Source: an endosymbiont of Galathealinum brachiosum
Lineage (GTDB): Bacteria; Pseudomonadota; Gammaproteobacteria; SZUA-229
Reading direction: 5' to 3'
DNA length: 64,000 nt
NCBI GenBank assembly: GCA_003349885.1
Contig: QFXC01000011.1
Location: 860,900-924,899 of the forward strand
Shown: piece by piece, positions 18,641 to 27,936 of the stretch
Layout: each line of letters opens with the position of its first letter
How positions within the stretch are numbered: the first letter of the stretch is position 1
The notes under the pieces: model-generated
Databases searched by the model: none
The model's input: the letters and a program-made list of their open reading frames with translations, nothing else
Told to the model about the DNA's origin: nothing
Position numbers and translations under genes: made by a program

Positions 18641-18652
18641 GTCAGTTTATTT

Positions 18653-19444
18653 CTAACTCGAAAATAAATATATCGCCAGCCCTATCAACAGTAATGCAAA
18701 AACACGTTTCAGTTTCTTTACCTCAAGTTTATGTGCAAGACTGGCTCCCAGTGGGGCAAATAAAACACTGCTCAGGCTTATGCTAACAAGTGCAGGAAGG
18801 TAAATGAATCCAGCTGAATATTGTGGAAGCTGGGTATGGCTCCAGCCTGTATACAGATAACTTATCGCGCCGCCTATTGCGATAGGAAAACCGACAGCCG
18901 CAGACGTTGCAATGGCTTTATGTATGCTGCTGCCATGCCACATTAACCAGGGCACAGTCATGCTGCCGCCACCAATACCGACAATGGATGAAATAAATCC
19001 GATAACACCTCCGCTAATATTAAAATTAAATAAAGAGGGAGATTCATTGTGGCTGCTCGCTTTGATACCCCAGAGCATATATGCCGCAACACTTAATTCA
19101 AAAAGTGCAAATACAGGTTTTAAAATATCACTACTTAAAATACCGGCAAATAGCCCACCGAACCATGCGCCCAGAAGAATAGCAGGTGTGAGTTTAGCTG
19201 CCCGACTCCAGTTGACTGCCTGATGTTGATGGTGACTGTAAACGGATGAAATAGAAGTGAAGAGAATACTGGCTAGAGATGTGCCTAAAGCCATATGCAT
19301 GATAATGTCGTCAGGCATGCCCTGGTGGATAAAAATAGCGGCAAGCATGGGTACGATTATCAGGCCACCACCTACACCTAACAGGCCGGCAAGTACACCT
19401 ACAACTGAGCCTAATAATAAGTAGAGAGAGGTTTCGATTATCAT
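18653..19444 (-). CDS. TauE/SafE family membrane permease
   Basis: Predicted anion exporter of the sulfite/organosulfonate TauE/SafE family (263 residues, about eight membrane helices). The two half-repeats each contain the glycine-rich signature: GLLGVGGGLIIVPML near the N-terminus and SIVGIGGGSMTVPWLMW in the middle. The substrate is unknown; neighbours do not point to sulfur metabolism. The gene is preceded by a REP-like palindrome and is on the same strand as rhlB. Confidence 0.9.
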   Translation of the reverse strand: MIIETSLYLLLGSVVGVLAGLLGVGGGLIIVPMLAAIFIHQGMPDDIIMHMALGTSLASILFTSISSVYSHHQHQAVNWSRAAKLTPAILLGAWFGGLFAGILSSDILKPVFALFELSVAAYMLWGIKASSHNESPSLFNFNISGGVIGFISSIVGIGGGSMTVPWLMWHGSSIHKAIATSAAVGFPIAIGGAISYLYTGWSHTQLPQYSAGFIYLPALVSISLSSVLFAPLGASLAHKLEVKKLKRVFALLLIGLAIYLFSS

Positions 19445-19462
19445 ATTAACGGTGATTTTGAG

Positions 19463-19527
19463 GCCCCGATCGCAATCTAAAGTTTGTTAATCTGCTCCTG
19501 TAGGAGCGATCTTTAGATCGCGATGGG
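19463..19527. repeat. REP-like inverted repeat
   Basis: CCCGATCGCAATCTAAAG (19464 on) and GTAGGAGCGATCTTTAGATCGCGATGGG in two parts (19500-19527) form inverted arms. The right half is itself a hairpin, GCGATC paired with GATCGC. It sits between rhlB and the TauE/SafE gene, and the GTAGGAG head links it to the other REP-like elements in the window. Confidence 0.65.
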
Positions 19528-19558
19528 TGTATGAAAATATAGTTTAGAACCAGACCGT

Positions 19559-20902
19559 TTAATTGTCAGAAGTAGCCTTCTTGGACTGGTGTGAATTATG
19601 CGACTTATGTTTGCTATGGTTCCGATTATGGTGTCGGTTTCCCTGCTGATTTCGATTACCAGACCGGTTACCAGGTCTATGGCCGTGTTTATTGTTGCCG
19701 CCATATCGTTCAACTTTAGCTCTAGGTTTGAGCTCTACCAGTAGTTCGCTGGATACACCTTCATTTGGAATTGAATGCTTTATGTACTCTTCAATTTCCG
19801 GAAGATAATGTGCATAGTCTTCACAGGCAAAACTAATTGCCGTGCCAGACGCACCGGCGCGAGCCGTTCTTCCTATGCGGTGTACATAATCTTCAGCCAT
19901 TTGAGGTAAGTCGAAGTTGAATACATGGCTTACTTCAGGTATGTGTAAACCACGAGCGGCGACATCGGTTGCAACAAGAATGGTGCTTTCACCGTCCTGG
20001 AATTTTTTTAACAGACTCTGACGTTTTTTCTGTGGCACATCACCGGATAGAATGGCTGGTGGCATATCATTGCCTGTTAGCCAGGCATTAATGTTTTCAG
20101 CAACTCGTTTGGTATTAACAAAAACGATGCTGCGTGTAGGTTGTTCTTTTAGTATCAGACCAATTAAAAGACGAATTTTCTCATCGTTTGCGGGGTAATA
20201 AACCCGTTCTTCTATTTTATCGGCGGTACGGTTTTCAGATTTTATCTTAATGTGCTTTGGCGCGTTCATCAGGTCGTAAGCCAGTTCCTGTACCCGGAAA
20301 GACAGGGTTGCAGAAAATAACATGCTCAGACGATGCTGGGGCTCGGGGCAGCGACGAATTAAATAACGGATATCGTTTATAAAGCCCAGGTCAAACATGC
20401 GATCAGCTTCATCTAAAACAAGCGATTGCACCATTTTCAGGTTATATACGTGTTTTTTGAAAAAATCGATCAGACGACCCGGTGTGCCAATAAGAATATC
20501 AACGCCATCCGTAATGGACTGCTGTTGTTTTTCATAATCTGTGCCACCGTATATTAAAGCCAGTTTAAGACCGGTATTTTTTCCAATTAATAACGCATCT
20601 TTGTGAATCTGAATAGCCAGTTCACGGGTTGGTGCAAGTATTAATGCACGGGGCTGGTTTGGCTTGCGATGTTCAGGAGGTTGTTCTGTTAAGAGTTTAT
20701 TGTAAACAGCAACCAGAAAGGCAATGGTTTTACCTGTTCCGGTTTGTGCTTCGCCTGCAACATCCTCGCCACCCAGTGATATTGGAAGGCTATCGGCCTG
20801 AATAGGGGTGCATTGTTGAAATCCGGCCTGATTCAATCCTTGCAGAAGTGAGTCAGGTAATTTATATTGATCAAATCTTTGATCAGTTAAGTGTGTGCTC
20901 AT
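19559..20902 (-). CDS. rhlB: ATP-dependent RNA helicase RhlB (DEAD-box)
   Basis: DEAD-box RNA helicase, a partner of the RNA degradosome. Q-motif region (FQQCTPIQADSLP), Walker A AQTGTGKT, LDEADRMFDLGF, SATL, and the C-terminal HRIGRTARAGASG are in the expected order. The divergent arrangement rhlB | trxA–rho is the conserved gammaproteobacterial order and identifies it as RhlB instead of RhlE or SrmB. The last 45 or so residues are low-complexity, rich in His, Asn, Arg, Gly and Lys, a likely RNA-binding tail. Confidence 0.92.
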   Translation of the reverse strand: MSTHLTDQRFDQYKLPDSLLQGLNQAGFQQCTPIQADSLPISLGGEDVAGEAQTGTGKTIAFLVAVYNKLLTEQPPEHRKPNQPRALILAPTRELAIQIHKDALLIGKNTGLKLALIYGGTDYEKQQQSITDGVDILIGTPGRLIDFFKKHVYNLKMVQSLVLDEADRMFDLGFINDIRYLIRRCPEPQHRLSMLFSATLSFRVQELAYDLMNAPKHIKIKSENRTADKIEERVYYPANDEKIRLLIGLILKEQPTRSIVFVNTKRVAENINAWLTGNDMPPAILSGDVPQKKRQSLLKKFQDGESTILVATDVAARGLHIPEVSHVFNFDLPQMAEDYVHRIGRTARAGASGTAISFACEDYAHYLPEIEEYIKHSIPNEGVSSELLVELKPRAKVERYGGNNKHGHRPGNRSGNRNQQGNRHHNRNHSKHKSHNSHQSKKATSDN

Positions 20903-21073
20903 TGCCTTAGCATATAGTATGCAGCCGGACTGTACAAATCTGTAAAATTAGCTAATATGGTTTTTACCGAAAACATATAATAAACAACCCATCTATATAG
21001 TGACTCTGCTTGGTTAATAATAATTCAAGAAATACTATAGATATGGAGAATCCTAACCCGGAGGTTAAACACT

Positions 21074-21397
21074 GTGAGTGAGATCGTTCATGTATCTGAT
21101 GACAGTTTTGAAAGTGATGTATTAAATTCTGATGTGCCAGTATTGGTTGATTACTGGGCTGAATGGTGTGGGCCATGCAAGATGATTGCCCCCATACTTG
21201 AAGAAATAGCCGGTGATTATGATGGTAAAGTGAAAATCACAAAATTAAATATAGACGAGAACCCGGGAACACCGCCTAAATTTGGTATTCGTGGTATCCC
21301 TACACTGATGTTATTTAAAAATGGTGAGGTTGAAGCGACTAAAGTGGGTGCTTTATCAAAATCACAATTAACTGCATTTTTAGATAGTAATATCTAA
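21074..21397 (+). CDS. trxA: Thioredoxin 1
   Basis: Cytoplasmic protein disulfide reductant. [10 protein letters not shown] carries the redox cysteines C32 and C35, and the cis-proline segment is [11 protein letters not shown]. The length of 107 is typical. The start is GTG at 21074 with a strong GGAGG ribosome site about ten bases upstream. It is divergent from rhlB and upstream of rho. A terminator-like stem follows the stop, so rho probably has its own leader. Confidence 0.97.
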   Translation: MSEIVHVSDDSFESDVLNSDVPVLVDYWAEWCGPCKMIAPILEEIAGDYDGKVKITKLNIDENPGTPPKFGIRGIPTLMLFKNGEVEATKVGALSKSQLTAFLDSNI

Positions 21398-21410
21398 TGG
21401 TTGTTCAGAG

Positions 21411-21449
21411 ATCCGGGGCGTTTACTTAAATGTAGACGTTCCGGATTTT
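21411..21449 (+). terminator. Terminator-like stem after trxA
   Basis: ATCCGG then GGCGTTTAC, loop TTAAAT, GTAGACGTT, CCGGAT, then TTTTG. It is a long stem with a short T-run, placed 14 bases after the trxA stop. It should end most trxA transcripts before the 200-base rho leader. Confidence 0.75.
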
Positions 21450-21648
21450 GTGTGGTAAAGTTCGCAGCAAGTAAATTAATCGCAGCCGGCAAATTCTTAG
21501 CCGACCTTAATGCGATCAAAAATCAGACCTAATCAAGGCTGAATAAAAACCTAATAATATAAGTCAAATAAAGTCATTTAAAAAACCTAAATTAAATTTT
21601 ACTAACCTATATTCCGTCTAATCCCTATCTCTCAAAAAAATTCTAACT

Positions 21649-22908
21649 ATGAATCTATCTGAATTAAAGAAAAAAGCTCCATCTGAACTTGTTGAACTAG
21701 CTCAATCCATGAAACTGGATAATTTAGCCCGAGCTAAAAAACAGGACATTATATTTGCCATATTAAAAGCACACGCTAAAAGCGGTGAGGATATATTTGG
21801 TGATGGTGTTCTGGAAATACTACAGGATGGCTTTGGCTTTTTAAGATCGGCAGAAGGTTCATACCTGGCTGGCCCTGATGACATTTACGTATCGCCAAGT
21901 CAGATTAGACGTTTTGGTTTAAGAACCGGAGATACTTTAGCAGGTAAAATTAGACCACCAAAAGATAGCGAGCGTTATTTCGCTATGCTTAAAGTTGATA
22001 CCATCAACTTTGACCCACCGGAACATGCAAAAAATAAAATCGCTTTTGAAAACTTAACGCCATTACACCCTGAGCAGCGACTAAGTCTTGAGCGTGGAAA
22101 TGGTAGTTCAGAAGATATAACCGGTCGTATTATTGATCTGGTTTCACCAATTGGTAAAGGGCAGCGTGGTTTGATTGTTTCGCCACCAAAAGCCGGTAAG
22201 ACAATGTTGCTCAGCAACCTTGCTCAGTCAATAGCCGCTAATCATCCAGAATGTTATCTAATTGTGTTACTGATTGATGAGCGGCCTGAAGAAGTAACCG
22301 AAATGCAACGCATGGTGCGCGGTGAAGTGGTTTCATCAACCTTTGATGAGCCAGCCAGTCGTCATGTACAGGTAGCCGAAATGGTTATCGAAAAAGCCAA
22401 ACGTTTAGCTGAGCATAAAAAAGACGTGGTTATATTATTAGACTCAATCACGCGTTTAGCTCGAGCTTATAACACGGTAATCCCTTCATCCGGTAAAGTA
22501 CTAACCGGTGGTGTAGATGCCCACGCATTACATCGTCCTAAACGTTTCTTTGGTGCAGCACGTAATATTGAAGAAGGCGGAAGTATTACTATTCTTGCTA
22601 CAGCACTAGTAGATACAGGTTCAAAAATGGACGAAGTTATCTACGAAGAATTCAAAGGTACAGGTAACTCTGAAATACACCTTGATCGTAAGATTACGGA
22701 AAAACGTATTTACCCTGGTATTAATATCAACCGTTCTGGTACACGTCGTGAAGAAAAACTGACGGATCCGGAAGAGCTGCAAATGATGTGGGTACTGCGT
22801 AAAGTATTACACCCAATGAATGAGACTGCAGCAATTGAGTTTATGCTAGAGCGTCTTGCGTCAACAAAAACCAACACAGAATTCTTCGACCTAATGAAGA
22901 AGGGTTAG
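21649..22908 (+). CDS. rho: Transcription termination factor Rho
   Basis: Hexameric RNA-dependent ATPase that ends transcription. The 419 residues cover an N-terminal helix bundle ([18 protein letters not shown]), an OSB-type RNA-binding domain ([19 protein letters not shown]), and the RecA-like ATPase with Walker [12 protein letters not shown] and Walker [17 protein letters not shown]. The Q-loop/R-loop region follows, with [21 protein letters not shown] leader of about 200 bases upstream is the usual site of Rho autocontrol. The stop codon lies at the edge of a large palindrome. Confidence 0.98.
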   Translation: MNLSELKKKAPSELVELAQSMKLDNLARAKKQDIIFAILKAHAKSGEDIFGDGVLEILQDGFGFLRSAEGSYLAGPDDIYVSPSQIRRFGLRTGDTLAGKIRPPKDSERYFAMLKVDTINFDPPEHAKNKIAFENLTPLHPEQRLSLERGNGSSEDITGRIIDLVSPIGKGQRGLIVSPPKAGKTMLLSNLAQSIAANHPECYLIVLLIDERPEEVTEMQRMVRGEVVSSTFDEPASRHVQVAEMVIEKAKRLAEHKKDVVILLDSITRLARAYNTVIPSSGKVLTGGVDAHALHRPKRFFGAARNIEEGGSITILATALVDTGSKMDEVIYEEFKGTGNSEIHLDRKITEKRIYPGININRSGTRREEKLTDPEELQMMWVLRKVLHPMNETAAIEFMLERLASTKTNTEFFDLMKKG

Positions 22909-22951
22909 TCACGACCGTTTGCACTCAATGTGCAAACGCAGCGTGACTAAC
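22904..22951 (+). repeat. Nested palindrome at the rho 3' end
   Basis: The outer stem GTTAGTCACG pairs perfectly with CGTGACTAAC, and the inner stem GTTTGCAC, loop TCAAT, GTGCAAAC is also perfect. It begins inside the last codons of rho. A second stem GCCCGGT-CTGGA-ACCGGGC follows at 22952-22970. No long T-tract follows, so it is not a standard intrinsic terminator. Confidence 0.85.
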
Positions 22952-23077
22952 GCCCGGTCTGGAACCGGGCTGGCGCCTGCGCCATGGATGGCTTATACGA
23001 ATCGAAAAATCTACGAAGCAATTTCTAACGAATTCCCTTGATGAACACGACCGTTTGCACTCAATGTGCAAACGCAG
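22910..23077 (+). repeat. Pair of identical 32-base direct repeats after rho
   Basis: The 32-base unit at 22910-22941 recurs exactly at 23046-23077. Each copy contains the GTTTGCAC-TCAAT-GTGCAAAC hairpin. The 104 bases between them hold GC-rich small hairpins and no gene. The second copy lies just past the end of the convergent MscS gene. Confidence 0.85.
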
Positions 23078-23104
23078 TGCTCTCATAAAAATATCAAAAG
23101 CAAC

Positions 23105-24748
23105 CTAACTCTTCTCTTTATCTTTCTGCAGGTCAAAAGCCTGAATAACAAGTTGAGTACCAGCAGATTCAACAATACCACTAACCTGTAAATTCACATC
23201 TTCACGATGGGCAAGGTACTCAGAAAAATCCCGTGTTTTAATATAAACATACAGCTCAAGCTCCTGTGCGTATTCTCCAAATTCAAGAAAACGTACTCTG
23301 GAATCTTTTTCGTCTATATATTCATGCTTATCTATAAGCTCTCGTAGTTTACCTAATACCTGCTTTATCTGTTCTGAAGTTGTTTCATAAGATAAACGTA
23401 AACGAGTACGATAGAGGATTTTATCTCGTTGAGTTAAATTTTCTATTTCACCTGAAGCAAATTTTGAATTGGGAACATGCACAACGCTTCGAGCTAGTGT
23501 GCGTAACTGTGTTGCTCGTAAACCAATTTCTTCAACAGTACCAATGGTGTTGCCAAATTTACAGAAATCACCTACGCGTACAGGGTGTGATACATAAATA
23601 ATAATAGCACCAATCAAATCTTCTAATGACTTTTGTGCTGCAAGTGCAATAGCAATGCCACCAACACCTAATCCAGCTAATAGTGCGGTAACTTCAAAAC
23701 CTAAATTATCTATCCATGTAATACATGCAATCAAAATAAGAAGTAATTTTAAAGAGGTTGATGCAGGTTTCAATAAAACAACACTGTCTTTTTGACCGCG
23801 ATTGCGCATGCGATCGGCAAGTCGGTATATGATGAAGTCTACAACCCCCAACAGTACCCATAGTATTGCCAGTATGAGTATGGTCTTTGTTTCAGAGACG
23901 GCACGCATAACTATTGTGGGCGCAATTAAATCAAATGTAGTTCGGACAAAGATGACGACTATTAATAAACGCAGGGGACCAACTATAAATTTCAGCAATC
24001 TACTTTTATTAAATTTTTGATTTCTTTGTAAAATATTTATCAGTAAGAATGTAAATAAGTAAGATACAACAAACCCAATAAGCACCAGAAAGGTAAAAAG
24101 TATGAGTTGCCATAACTCAATGCCAGCGATGACATAACCAGGTATAATTTGAGATAGTGTTTCGCCTATTACTCCATAGCCAAACTCTTTATTTAATTCT
24201 GGAATTATTGCTACTGTTGCATTGGATATTTTCCAGATGGATATGCCATCACCACGCGGAACACGTTGCATAAGAATATCTACAGGCCCATCTTTAGTCA
24301 TTAACGTAGTAATTCGATCTCGATAGCCAGGTAAACCATCTTCTTTGTGACCTAACGGAAGGGTGCTTAATTCTTGTATATCAATTGACATAGCCCGTTT
24401 GGCAACGATAGATAGTTTTTCAGCCAGAGCCGGTCCTGTTAATTTAGTATTTTTTTGATTATCTGAAAACGGCAGATTTCTTAAGTCCAGATAATTGACT
24501 GCAAGATCAAAGTCTTTACTGCGTATGGCTTTAGCAAGACCAAGCAGGCTGGATCTAGGTGTTGAGCGGTTGTATTCATCATAGGGGCCGGCGCCGGGCT
24601 CTTCAGTTAGTTCGTTAATGACATCTTCATTTGCCTGTTGTTTGTCAGCAAGGTCTTTTATTGATATGGAATTAGTTTCGACCGAGTAGGCAGTGGCGGG
24701 TAATAAAAGACATATGAAGGTAAAAACAGCGCTCAGTGATTTTATCAT
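23105..24748 (-). CDS. Large mechanosensitive channel protein, MscS family
   Basis: A 547-residue inner-membrane protein with a signal peptide (residues 1-20) and a periplasmic N-terminal domain of about 180 residues. Five or so membrane helices follow, and then the MscS core. The pore helix is seen in ALLAGLGVGGIAIALAAQ with KSLEDLIGAIIIY after it. The beta-domain begins SHPVRVGDFCKFG. The periplasmic extension suggests a regulated channel different from the small MscS-like gene at 8957-10036. It is convergent with rho and divergent from a potassium channel gene. Confidence 0.9.
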   Translation of the reverse strand: MIKSLSAVFTFICLLLPATAYSVETNSISIKDLADKQQANEDVINELTEEPGAGPYDEYNRSTPRSSLLGLAKAIRSKDFDLAVNYLDLRNLPFSDNQKNTKLTGPALAEKLSIVAKRAMSIDIQELSTLPLGHKEDGLPGYRDRITTLMTKDGPVDILMQRVPRGDGISIWKISNATVAIIPELNKEFGYGVIGETLSQIIPGYVIAGIELWQLILFTFLVLIGFVVSYLFTFLLINILQRNQKFNKSRLLKFIVGPLRLLIVVIFVRTTFDLIAPTIVMRAVSETKTILILAILWVLLGVVDFIIYRLADRMRNRGQKDSVVLLKPASTSLKLLLILIACITWIDNLGFEVTALLAGLGVGGIAIALAAQKSLEDLIGAIIIYVSHPVRVGDFCKFGNTIGTVEEIGLRATQLRTLARSVVHVPNSKFASGEIENLTQRDKILYRTRLRLSYETTSEQIKQVLGKLRELIDKHEYIDEKDSRVRFLEFGEYAQELELYVYIKTRDFSEYLAHREDVNLQVSGIVESAGTQLVIQAFDLQKDKEKS

Positions 24749-24952
24749 GTTATGAAATCTTAAAGTGAAGTGATAGATATGGAGTATATTATAGTTTCAG
24801 TAAATGAATATATAATAAATGCTTCCGAGGTTTTGTAGATATTTATCGGAAAGGCTTATATATGATAGCATGATGTCCAAATATCAATAACTGAACAAGA
24901 AAGTCAGTTATTTAGAATTAAATGAATAACATGTAAATCTGCGAATAATTAT

Positions 24953-25621
24953 ATGAATGCTGTTACTGAAAAAAACAATTTTCTCTATTTAGTCATATCG
25001 CTGGTATTTCTTCTATTGGCTGGAGCGCTTGTCGATCAGTTTCCAAATAATATTGGTCATCATATTATCCAGGCCGTGACTGTAATAACACTGGCAGCAG
25101 GTGTTGCTGGGTTTAAAACGTCGAAAGTATGGTTTCATACGGGGTTAGGTTTTGCTGCTTTAGTTCTTGTTGTGGTTGTCCTGAACGTGTTGCTTGATAT
25201 CGCTGGACTGAGTTATCTGCATTTGTTTTTTTTAACTACTTTCTATTCCTGGGTTACCTGGCTGGCTGCAAGGCAGGTATTATTTACCGGGCCAATAGAT
25301 GGTAATAAAATTATTGGTGCGATCTGTATTTATTTGTTAATGGGGTTGATCTGGACTATGTTTTATTTATTTATAGCTCAGGCAATACCAGGCGCATTTA
25401 ATGGTCTTCAGCATGTGGTCTGGTATGATAATTTCGCTGATGTTGCTTATTATAGTTTTGTTACCCTGACAACTCTTGGTTACGGTGATATTAGCCCGGT
25501 AGCGCCTGTTGCTCGTTTTCTGGTTTATATGGAAGCGATAGTTGGGGTGTTTTATATGGCTATTTTAGTGGCAAGTTTGATTGGTGTGAAAATTTCTGCT
25601 GTACAGGCAGATAAAGAGTAA
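24953..25621 (+). CDS. Potassium channel family protein
   Basis: A 222-residue membrane protein with four N-terminal helices (about 12-120), then a pore module. That module consists of a helix, a re-entrant pore loop and a final helix. The selectivity filter is TLGYGD in FVTLTTLGYGDISPV. It lacks a cytoplasmic RCK domain. The preceding gene, on the opposite strand, is a mechanosensitive channel, so an osmotic or ion-balance role is plausible but inferred. Confidence 0.87.
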   Translation: MNAVTEKNNFLYLVISLVFLLLAGALVDQFPNNIGHHIIQAVTVITLAAGVAGFKTSKVWFHTGLGFAALVLVVVVLNVLLDIAGLSYLHLFFLTTFYSWVTWLAARQVLFTGPIDGNKIIGAICIYLLMGLIWTMFYLFIAQAIPGAFNGLQHVVWYDNFADVAYYSFVTLTTLGYGDISPVAPVARFLVYMEAIVGVFYMAILVASLIGVKISAVQADKE

Positions 25622-25682
25622 TTCCTTTATTAAAGGGAAGTAGCATTGTGTAGAAAAAAACATAAAATATTAAGGATAAGAA

Positions 25683-26753
25683 ATGAGATCAAATGAATTT
25701 ACGAGTAATGCCATAGAGGCGGCAATCCGTTTAGGTTTACTGTTTATGCTGGCAGTCTGGTGTTTTGAAATAATAAAACCATTTGTTGTGCCCGTAGTCT
25801 GGGGTTTGATTATTGCGGTTGCTATCTATCCTTTATTTATCAAATTGAAATCAGGCGTAGGTGGTAGAAATAAACTTGCTTCAATTATTTACACTGTCAT
25901 AGCACTGACTATTTTAATTACGCCAAGTGTAATGATCTCAAATTCAATTATCGATACATCAGCTGCCATTACTGAACGGTATCAGCAAGGTGCATTAGAG
26001 ATACCAGCAGCAAATGAAAGTGTAAAAGAATGGCCGTTAGTGGGTGAAAAACTGTATAACGCATGGTCTCTCGCATCTAAAGATCTTGAAAAATCTATAA
26101 AAACATATGAATCACAGTTAAAGAAAATAGGTGAGGCAGTTGTGGGGATTGCTGCAGGTGTAGGTGGCGGCGTATTACAGTTTGTTTTATCTATTATTAT
26201 CTCTGGTATATTTCTTGCCAATGCTACAGGTGCGTATGAGGTGACGATAAAAATATTTTCTCGCCTGACTACTAATGAGCAGGGTAAGGATTATGCAGAT
26301 TTATCCAAGTTAACTATTCGTAGTGTTGCTCAGGGGGTATTAGGAGTAGCGATGATACAGGCGGTATTATCTGCGTTGGGCATGATAGTTATGGGTGTGC
26401 CTGGTTGGGGTTTATGGACGTTTTTTGTACTGGTTGCGGCGATTGCCCAGTTACCCCCTATTTTAGTACTGGCTTTTGTATCAGCGTATGTTTTCTCTGT
26501 AGCTGAAAGTACACCAGCCATTATATTTCTTATTTACTGTATATTAATTAGTGCCAGTGACGGATTTTTAAAGCCTTTATTTCTGGGTAGAGGAATGGAT
26601 ACACCCATGCTGGTTATACTGTTGGGTGCAATTGGAGGCATGATGTTATCTGGGATTATTGGTTTATTTGTTGGCGCAATAGTTCTGGCTTTAGGTTATG
26701 AACTGTTTATGGCCTGGCTGAATGATGAAAAAATTGTCGCCGAAGAAACTTAA
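25683..26753 (+). CDS. AI-2E family transporter (PerM-like)
   Basis: A 356-residue integral-membrane protein of the AI-2E/PerM/UPF0118 family, with about eight helices and the family's long central soluble segment (residues about 95-150). The signatures are PFVVPVVWGLIIAVAIYPLF near the N-terminus and a C-terminal PLFLGRGMDTPMLVILLGAI. The substrate is unknown, since most family members have not been shown to move autoinducer-2. It is co-oriented with the potassium channel, 61 bases downstream. Confidence 0.88.
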   Translation: MRSNEFTSNAIEAAIRLGLLFMLAVWCFEIIKPFVVPVVWGLIIAVAIYPLFIKLKSGVGGRNKLASIIYTVIALTILITPSVMISNSIIDTSAAITERYQQGALEIPAANESVKEWPLVGEKLYNAWSLASKDLEKSIKTYESQLKKIGEAVVGIAAGVGGGVLQFVLSIIISGIFLANATGAYEVTIKIFSRLTTNEQGKDYADLSKLTIRSVAQGVLGVAMIQAVLSALGMIVMGVPGWGLWTFFVLVAAIAQLPPILVLAFVSAYVFSVAESTPAIIFLIYCILISASDGFLKPLFLGRGMDTPMLVILLGAIGGMMLSGIIGLFVGAIVLALGYELFMAWLNDEKIVAEET

Positions 26754-26835
26754 TTCGAAACATCTTCAATAAATAATATTATTTTCGATGTGATTATTCG
26801 TTAATGATGAAATATAAAATAGCTGAGGTTTAAAA

Positions 26836-27936
26836 ATGTCAGAAGAAAAGTCAGTAACTTCAGATACGCAAGAGCTAGATCCGGTTAGAAAAGTTACACG
26901 CTATATGCTTTATGTTGTTATGGCTTTATTTGTCTGGTATATCGCAGCTGATCGAATTTCACCCTGGACCGATCAGGCAAGAGTACAGGCTTTTATTATT
27001 CCAGTCGTGCCGGAAGTATCAGGGAAAATAGTTGATATAAACATTAAAAAAGATCAGGTGGTGCAGCCTGGAGATTTATTGTTAAGTATTGATGCTAGTG
27101 ATTATGAGCTAGCGGTTGAAGTGGCTGAAACGGCGCTCGAATTAGCGGGTCAGGAAACAGGAGCAAGAACAGCATTAGTTTCAACTGCGCAGGCTAAACT
27201 GGTAGAAGCTGAAACAAATCTGAATCATATTAAAACTCAAAGCGCCAGAGTATTTGAACTAGAGAAGGAGCAGGTGTTATCTCAATCAGATGGAGATAAA
27301 GCTAGAGCAGCGGTAAAAAATGCGTATGCACAGTTGGATAGTGCTAAGGCAAACTTAGAAAAGGAAAAACAGGCGCTGGGTAAAAAGGGTAACGAAAATC
27401 CGCGAATTCGTGCAGCACTTTCAGATCTAAAAATTGCCCAGTTAAATTTAAGTCGTACAAAAATTGTAGCGCCCTCATTCGGTGGAATTACAAACCTGCT
27501 GATTGATGTTGGGTATTACGCTAATACCGGTGCACCTGTAATGACATTTATTGAATTTAATAATGTCTGGATACAGGCGGATTTTCGTGAAAACAATTTG
27601 GCAAATATGAAGCCAGGTGATTCAGTAGAAATATTACTGGATGTTGCACCAGGTGAAGTATTCAGTGGAACAGTAAGCACTATCGGCTTTGCTGTAAATA
27701 ATGGTAAAACAGGAAATGTGGGTGATCTTGCAACAGTAAAAGGCAAGAGTGGCTGGTTACGAGAAGCGCAACGTTTTCCGGTGATTATTAGTTTTGATAA
27801 TGATGAGCGTTTAAAAGGACTACGTCGTTTAGGTGGTCAGGCGGATGTACTGGTATATACAGGAAACAACTGGGTTATTAATCCTTTAGGCTGGGTTTGG
27901 ATGCGGGTATTGAGTCTTTTCTCTTATGTCTACTGA
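26836..27936 (+). CDS. HlyD/EmrA-type membrane fusion protein
   Basis: Periplasmic adaptor of an efflux or secretion pump. One N-terminal membrane helix (about residues 22-42) is followed by a biotinyl-lipoyl-like half (VVPEVSGKIVDINIKKDQVV), an alpha-helical hairpin (about 90-200), and the returning lipoyl half and beta-barrel (KIVAPSFGGITNLLIDVGYY). The stop overlaps the next gene by 11 bases, so the adaptor is coupled to the downstream DUF2955 membrane protein. This resembles AaeA/AaeB-type aromatic acid efflux pairs. Confidence 0.9.
   Translation: MSEEKSVTSDTQELDPVRKVTRYMLYVVMALFVWYIAADRISPWTDQARVQAFIIPVVPEVSGKIVDINIKKDQVVQPGDLLLSIDASDYELAVEVAETALELAGQETGARTALVSTAQAKLVEAETNLNHIKTQSARVFELEKEQVLSQSDGDKARAAVKNAYAQLDSAKANLEKEKQALGKKGNENPRIRAALSDLKIAQLNLSRTKIVAPSFGGITNLLIDVGYYANTGAPVMTFIEFNNVWIQADFRENNLANMKPGDSVEILLDVAPGEVFSGTVSTIGFAVNNGKTGNVGDLATVKGKSGWLREAQRFPVIISFDNDERLKGLRRLGGQADVLVYTGNNWVINPLGWVWMRVLSLFSYVY

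Noticed and set aside
22910..23077. CRISPR array
   Set aside because: Only two repeat copies, each itself a hairpin, and no cas genes; the spacer is 104 bases.
25683..26753. Autoinducer-2 exporter
   Set aside because: The family name is historical; most members have other or unknown substrates and no luxS is seen here.
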